Origin: Variovorax sp. PCZ-1
Lineage (GTDB): Bacteria > Pseudomonadota > Gammaproteobacteria > Burkholderiales > Burkholderiaceae_C
NCBI RefSeq assembly: GCF_018413605.1
Contig: NZ_JAHCDN010000004.1
Coordinates: 186,001-250,000 of the forward strand
Direction: 5' to 3'
Length of the DNA stretch: 64,000 bases
Shown: in pieces, positions 59,645 through 64,000 of the stretch
Layout of the letters: each line of letters opens with the position of its first letter
How positions within the stretch are numbered: the first letter of the stretch is position 1
Made by a program: the position numbers and the translations under genes
Notes under the pieces: model-generated
Databases searched by the model: none
The model's input: only the letters and a program-made list of their open reading frames with translations
Told to the model about the DNA's origin: nothing

Positions 59645-61210
59645 TTAAGCGCGCGCTGCTGTTCTCTTTGTGGTTGAAGCCTTTGCTTTGACTCGCGACT
59701 TTGGCGCAACTACAGATTTGGCACTCACCAGCTTCAGTTTCGGCTCAGCCTTCAAAGATTCAGAGGTTTCAGCATCCAGAGTCTTCGCAGCAGCCTCTTG
59801 CGCTTTGGCGAGCAGCACCTGATGCTCAGAGAGCAAGTAGTCTCCCAAATCCGCCACATCCGGCATCGCCCGGCGGCAAGCAATCAGGCCGTAATCCAAA
59901 CGGCCTGCATAGCTTTGCACCGTGACATTCAACGCCATGCTGTGAACGGCGATCGATACGGGATAGAAACTCGCCAGCTTCGCACCGGCGAAATACAAAG
60001 GCACAGGGCTGCCGGGGACGTTGGAGATGATGAGATTGCTGATCGGTGGGATGCTGTTGAGCAAGCCTGAGCGTGACACCGCAGCTGCCACACCCGACAT
60101 GAGCCAAGGCGCGCCGAAGAGTGGGAAATCTGTGGGCATCGCGGTTTTGACGCGACTCATCATGCGCTTGTTGGCTTCTGATGCCTCGCGAATCACTGCA
60201 AGGCGCTTGACGGGATCAGCGATATCGGTGCCCAGCACCGAGGTGACGAAGCTGACTTGATTGTTGGCCGATGTATCGCCTGCCTCGCGCAAGCTCACAG
60301 GAATGGCGGCAAGCAGAGTTTTATCGGGCAGGTTGTTGTGCTCTTTGAGGTAGCGACGCAGCGCGCCAGCCGTGGTGGTGAGCACCACATCGTTGAGCGT
60401 GCCGCCAAGTGTCTTGCCGATGAATTTCGTCTCGGCCAGAGGGATGGTTCGGCCAGCGAAGGTGCGTTGATTCGTGATGCTGGTGTTGAGCATCGTGCGC
60501 GGGCCAAAGAGCTTGAGGTTTTGCGGCAAACCCCATTGCCGCTTGCCTGTGGCTTCATCGGGCGCAGCAACAACATCTTTCAAGGCGCGCAGCATTTGAG
60601 GCGCGGTTTGCGCGAGCTTCACCACTTGCATTGCCGTATTGCGCAAGGCCGCGCCACCTAGCTCTGCCATGCCCAGCTGATAGCGATGGCTGCGCACTTT
60701 GGGGCGCGGAGGTTTGACCACGCGGCCTGTGGCCTCCAAATCAAAAATCGCCTGCGCCACTGCAATACCCGCCTGCCCATCCATGCCCGCATGATGCGCC
60801 TTGGTGTAGAGCGCCACTTGCCCGCTCTTCAAACCATCAATGATGAAAAATTCCCAGAGCGGGCGGCTGCGATCCAACAAGCTGGAGTGCAAGCGCGCCA
60901 CATACTGCTGAAGCAAGCGATTCGTGCCCGGCTTGGGCAGTGTCACATGCCGCACGTGGTAATCGATATCGATGTCTTCATCTTCCACCCATACAGGGTT
61001 GGATAAATCAAACGGTATCAAAGCGAGTTTGCGCGTGAACAAATCTGCCAAATGCATGCGCTCTGCCACACGCTGCTTGGCATATTCAAAAAAATCATCG
61101 CTGGCAAAGCCCTGCGGCAGATCCAACACACACAGCGAGCCCACATGCATGGGCATTTCTGGCGATTCCAGGTGCAAAAAGGTGGCATCTAAGCCGCTCA
61201 AATGGTTCAT
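59645..61210 (-). CDS. Wax ester synthase / diacylglycerol acyltransferase, second copy
   Basis: 521 residues. Canonical N-terminus MNHLSGLDATFLHLESPEMPMHVGSL, condensing motif HHAGMDG (HHxxxDG) near residue 137, and NDVVLTTTAGALRRYLKEHNNL, PVSLREAGD and the ISNVPGSPVPLYFAGAKL C-terminal block. It esterifies fatty alcohol or diacylglycerol with acyl-CoA. The C-terminal about 65 residues form a disordered, Lys/Ala/Thr-rich tail (SRVKAKASTTKRTAARA at the very end). Two different WS/DGATs within 12 kb point to real neutral-lipid storage. Confidence 0.93.
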   Translation of the reverse strand: MNHLSGLDATFLHLESPEMPMHVGSLCVLDLPQGFASDDFFEYAKQRVAERMHLADLFTRKLALIPFDLSNPVWVEDEDIDIDYHVRHVTLPKPGTNRLLQQYVARLHSSLLDRSRPLWEFFIIDGLKSGQVALYTKAHHAGMDGQAGIAVAQAIFDLEATGRVVKPPRPKVRSHRYQLGMAELGGAALRNTAMQVVKLAQTAPQMLRALKDVVAAPDEATGKRQWGLPQNLKLFGPRTMLNTSITNQRTFAGRTIPLAETKFIGKTLGGTLNDVVLTTTAGALRRYLKEHNNLPDKTLLAAIPVSLREAGDTSANNQVSFVTSVLGTDIADPVKRLAVIREASEANKRMMSRVKTAMPTDFPLFGAPWLMSGVAAAVSRSGLLNSIPPISNLIISNVPGSPVPLYFAGAKLASFYPVSIAVHSMALNVTVQSYAGRLDYGLIACRRAMPDVADLGDYLLSEHQVLLAKAQEAAAKTLDAETSESLKAEPKLKLVSAKSVVAPKSRVKAKASTTKRTAARA

Positions 61211-61306
61211 GGTTTTTTTCCTCGATCAATTCGCAGCATGCGCTATTGTGATGAATTTATAGCCTATGGAATACCCGGCATTTGTCTCATGCGTCACAAT
61301 CTTGAA

Positions 61307-62461
61307 ATGATTCAGATCCCTCAAGCTTTCTCCTCAACCTATGCCCAGGCGCGCGTCAAATTTCTTGAAGCTGCCGCGACAGCAGGGCTGACCATCACCT
61401 CCTTTTCTCACCCGCTGCTTGGCAAAGAGGCAGAGGATTTAGCCATGGATGTGGCGCTGGATGGCTCGCCCGATGCGAAGGAGCTACTCATCGTCAGCAG
61501 CGCCTGCCACGGCGTAGAAGGCTATTGCGGCTCGGGCGTACAGGTGTTTGCCTTGCACGATCAAGAATGGAGAGACAAAGCAAAAGCCGCTGGCGTTGCC
61601 GTGCTCTACATCCACGCGCTCAATCCTTACGGCTTCTCTCATCTGCGCCGCGTGACCCATGAAAACGTGGATTTGAATCGTAATTTTCAAGATTTTTCCA
61701 AACCACTGCATGAAGCCACAGCCAATCCCGGCTACACATCTTTGCACGATCTGCTGCTGCCCAAGGAGTGGCCACCTACTCCTGAAAACATAGCAGCTTG
61801 CGCAGATTGGATGGCCTCTAGAGCCTTGAAAGACTCTAAAAATCCAGACGAAGCCAGTGGCTTGCGCGCCTTTCAACAAGCCGTCACCAAGGGCCAATAC
61901 ACGCATGCCAACGGTCTCTTCTTTGGCGGCAATGCCCCCACATGGAGCAACCTCACCCTGCGCAAAGTGCTGCGCCAATACGCCCAGAAATGCGAGAAGC
62001 TGGCGTGGATTGATTTGCATACGGGTCTGGGCCCCAGCGGTTATGGCGAACGCATCTTTGCCTGCAATGACGATGCCGCCGCTTATGCGCGCGCATCGCG
62101 CTGGTGGGGCAATGCTGGCAGCCCAAGCGGCGAAACGCCCGTCACCAGTATCTACAACGGTTCATCGGCATCAGCCTTTCTGACTGGCTTAATGTGGATG
62201 GCAGCTTACGAGGAAGCGCCACAAGCTGAATACACCGCCATTGCCATGGAATACGGCACACAACCTGTGAACGAGGTTTTGAGCGCCTTACGCGCCGACC
62301 ATTGGCTGGCCAATCACCCCGAAGCATCTCCCGAGTTGGCCACGCAAATCAAAGCTCAGCTCCTGGCCGCGTTTTATACCGATACCGATGTGTGGAAGGG
62401 GCAGATTGTGAGCCAAGCGCGGCAGTCCATGTTTCAAGCGGTGGACGGCTTGAAAAGTTAA
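61307..62461 (+). CDS. DUF2817 family (M14-like metallopeptidase)
   Basis: 384 residues from ATG 61307 (ATG 61289 is also possible). Carboxypeptidase-like fold: [21 protein letters not shown] carries the first zinc His and Glu (H-G-V-E-G), [29 protein letters not shown] is the substrate block, [16 protein letters not shown] gives the second His, and [11 protein letters not shown] the catalytic Glu. Residues about 156-177 ([20 protein letters not shown]) match a dispersed repeat. No signal peptide. Natural substrate unknown. The stop overlaps the coaX stop by 4 bp. Confidence 0.86.
   Translation: MIQIPQAFSSTYAQARVKFLEAAATAGLTITSFSHPLLGKEAEDLAMDVALDGSPDAKELLIVSSACHGVEGYCGSGVQVFALHDQEWRDKAKAAGVAVLYIHALNPYGFSHLRRVTHENVDLNRNFQDFSKPLHEATANPGYTSLHDLLLPKEWPPTPENIAACADWMASRALKDSKNPDEASGLRAFQQAVTKGQYTHANGLFFGGNAPTWSNLTLRKVLRQYAQKCEKLAWIDLHTGLGPSGYGERIFACNDDAAAYARASRWWGNAGSPSGETPVTSIYNGSSASAFLTGLMWMAAYEEAPQAEYTAIAMEYGTQPVNEVLSALRADHWLANHPEASPELATQIKAQLLAAFYTDTDVWKGQIVSQARQSMFQAVDGLKS
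61776..61838 (+). repeat. Dispersed repeat, copy 18 (in frame in DUF2817 gene), diverged
   Basis: Forward orientation: CTACTCCTGAAAACATAGC, then TTGCGCAGATTGGATGGC, then CTCTAGAGCCTTGAAA. The CCGG of the core is lost, so this copy is the least certain of the in-gene set. Confidence 0.6.
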
Positions 62462-63273
62462 TCACTGATTCCGCGAAACTTCGCTACTTCGAGCAGCCCA
62501 TCGAAAATGAGGTTGTCCACCAGCTCGACATCTTCCAAGCCCAGCCACGGATGCATCTTCCAGCCTGCGCCGCCCGTCATGTAAAGCACGGGGTCTTGGC
62601 CGCAGCGGTTTTGCACATGATGGCGCATGCGGCGCACTGCACCTGCAATCGCATAAGTGCCGCCGCTGGTGAGTGCGTCGCTGGTGTTGGTAGGAAATTC
62701 TTTCACATCGCCCGTGGGCACATGCAAACCTGCTGTGCCGGATTCCAGCGCCTTGAGCATGATGCCGTGGCCTGGCAAGATAAAGCCGCCAAGGAATTTG
62801 CCTTGCGATGTGCCGTCGGGTGCAAGCTGTACACCAATGGCTTCTACAGTCACCGCCGTGCCCACCATCACAACCACCATCGGCTTAGGCGCAGCAGAAT
62901 GCGTGGCCATCATGCGATGCCAAGCGCCGATCATCGCCACCCAACGATCCGCGCCGAGGCGCATCGGAAAATCGTAACCATTCACGAGGCCGGCTTCTTG
63001 CGGGCTAGAGAGTACCCACTGCGGATTCAAATCCCAGCGCTCGAAAATCTGCTCTTGCACGCGCTGCCTGAGTGCATCGCCAGCGACGATACAGCCAATC
63101 ATTTTGCTGGGTGCGTCTTGCGCGGGGATCGCTGCCCAAGCGCCTTCAGCCAGCGATTCAATGTTTTCCAAAAACTCCGCGCCACTTGCCAAGAGCTTAG
63201 CCCCCGGCTGCGCTTGGCTATAAATCGCCCATTTGAGGCGGGTGTTTCCAACGTCGATGGCTAGGAGTGTCAT
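62458..63273 (-). CDS. coaX: Type III pantothenate kinase
   Basis: 271 residues. Phosphorylates pantothenate in CoA synthesis. ASKHA fold: [16 protein letters not shown] (phosphate 1), [28 protein letters not shown] (phosphate 2), [22 protein letters not shown] and GAVRRMRH, then [14 protein letters not shown]. CoaX is common in Burkholderiales and needs a monovalent cation. Convergent with the DUF2817 gene; no birA beside it. Confidence 0.93.
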   Translation of the reverse strand: MTLLAIDVGNTRLKWAIYSQAQPGAKLLASGAEFLENIESLAEGAWAAIPAQDAPSKMIGCIVAGDALRQRVQEQIFERWDLNPQWVLSSPQEAGLVNGYDFPMRLGADRWVAMIGAWHRMMATHSAAPKPMVVVMVGTAVTVEAIGVQLAPDGTSQGKFLGGFILPGHGIMLKALESGTAGLHVPTGDVKEFPTNTSDALTSGGTYAIAGAVRRMRHHVQNRCGQDPVLYMTGGAGWKMHPWLGLEDVELVDNLIFDGLLEVAKFRGISD

Positions 63274-63338
63274 GGCTGAATATTGCTGTTTGTCGCCATT
63301 ATCACCAATACCATCAGGAGAGCACTGGGGGATTTGTA

Positions 63339-64000
63339 CTAAGTAGTTTGAAGTGTTGGCCTGAGGATTGGGCGCAGCTTTTCATAAGCACGCGCGGCGC
63401 GGAGCACGAGCGCATCGGCAAACATAGGGCCGACGATTTGTAATCCGATGGGTAGGCCATCTCGTGTTAAGCCACAGGGGATGGAGCAAGCGGGTTGTTG
63501 GGTGAGATTGAAGGGATAGCTAAACGGCGTCCAGCCCAGCATGGCCTCGGGGTTCATCGGGGTATGGCCTGCAGGCTTTGCATCGAAGGCAGGGATGGAG
63601 ACGGCAGGCGTGATCAGCAGATCGTAGCCCTGAGGGTTGCTCGCCGATTTCATCCATTGGCGCATCTGGCTGCCTAGAGCACCTCGGCGAATGTTGAGCT
63701 TTTGGATATCAAGCGCGGAGAGCTTGGCGCCGAGCTCAGCTTCTGCGCGGAAGTCTGGGTCAGTCACTTTCTGCTGCTCAGGCGTGAGCGTGTTCCACAC
63801 CGTCCATGCGCCGAGAAACCACAGGCCTGTGGTGATCTCCAAAGGATCTTCAAAACCGGGGTCAGCCGGCACAATATGTGCGCCGAGCGCTTCCAAATCT
63901 GTAGCGGCTTGTTTGACTGCAGCGGCCACTTCTGGATGCACGTTTTTCACATAGCCGAGCGTGGGCGAGAAGGCGATACGTAGGCCTTTGACACCTGCGT
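63339..64000 (-). CDS. Amidase-signature family protein, 5' end outside window
   Basis: The last about 220 residues of an amidase-signature enzyme. The frame is open through the right edge, [20 protein letters not shown] continuing from beyond it. [48 protein letters not shown] is the conserved C-terminal block. The catalytic Ser-Ser-Lys triad lies upstream of the window and cannot be checked. Could be a GatA paralogue-type amidase hydrolysing small amides. Confidence 0.85.
   Translation of the reverse strand, partial: AGVKGLRIAFSPTLGYVKNVHPEVAAAVKQAATDLEALGAHIVPADPGFEDPLEITTGLWFLGAWTVWNTLTPEQQKVTDPDFRAEAELGAKLSALDIQKLNIRRGALGSQMRQWMKSASNPQGYDLLITPAVSIPAFDAKPAGHTPMNPEAMLGWTPFSYPFNLTQQPACSIPCGLTRDGLPIGLQIVGPMFADALVLRAARAYEKLRPILRPTLQTT

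Noticed and set aside
61250-61285. Possible decayed copy of the dispersed repeat before the DUF2817 gene
   Set aside because: It has an ATAGC and a CCCGGCA but lacks the GCGCAGA core; too weak to count.
1-64000. CRISPR array
   Set aside because: No regularly spaced direct repeats; the dispersed repeat copies are kilobases apart and in both orientations.

Overview
The window reads as chromosomal DNA of a betaproteobacterium, most likely Burkholderiales close to Comamonadaceae. The reasons are the family types rather than any database search: a Bug-family solute receptor, Burkholderiales-style RecA, a Calvin-type class II aldolase, PHA granule proteins, an EnvZ/OmpR-type pair, and gene orders such as rluC<>rne and rsmI<>yraN-diaA-dolP. 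About 59 protein genes fill nearly all of the sequence. I see no tRNA, rRNA, CRISPR array, prophage or intact insertion sequence.

Layout. 1-6 kb: mutT (cut by the edge), a YqiA-type esterase, yidD and rluC on the minus strand, divergent from rne, which has a long structured leader. 6-12 kb: a hairpin-rich gap, pyk with two HexR-like operators, dolP-diaA-yraN divergent from rsmI, a GIY-YIG protein and a histidine phosphatase. 12-18 kb: SemiSWEET, a secreted lipase-like lipoprotein and a porin, fba, purC and an M48 protease. 18-26 kb (minus): a two-component system, a small envelope operon, and an Mce/Mla-type lipid transport operon (permease, ATPase, MCE protein, auxiliary lipoprotein, cyclic-nucleotide-binding protein). 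26-33 kb: a LysR regulator divergent from mmsA and a GMC oxidoreductase, a degenerate GGDEF protein and another LysR gene. 33-43 kb: uvrA, acetoacetyl-CoA synthetase with a Bug protein, DUF502, MarR, recA and recX.

43-54 kb is a storage-lipid neighbourhood: phasin, patatin lipase, TetR, iron alcohol dehydrogenase, a large reductase whose C-terminal half resembles cyanobacterial acyl-ACP reductase, a wax ester synthase/DGAT, acyl-CoA-binding protein and a PHA granule-region protein. Together these could make fatty aldehyde, then alcohol, then wax ester, next to PHA metabolism. Several of them carry Lys/Ala/Pro-rich, histone-H1-like C-terminal tails. A second WS/DGAT lies at 59.6-61.2 kb. The rest of 54-64 kb holds a molybdopterin oxidoreductase, an orphan Leu/Ile/Val-type binding protein, argE, an M20 amidohydrolase, a DUF2817 peptidase, coaX and an amidase cut by the edge.

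The most unusual feature is a dispersed repeat of about 65 bp, with 18 recognisable copies in 64 kb. It has a 5' hairpin (TGCTAT...ATAGCA) followed by a core close to GCGCAGATTCTATGCCGGC. Seven copies lie between genes. Eleven lie inside ten reading frames, in both orientations and in three different translation frames, and never break the gene. Three of these supply all or part of an export signal. This resembles the protein-coding palindromic elements known from Rickettsia, but it is a different sequence.
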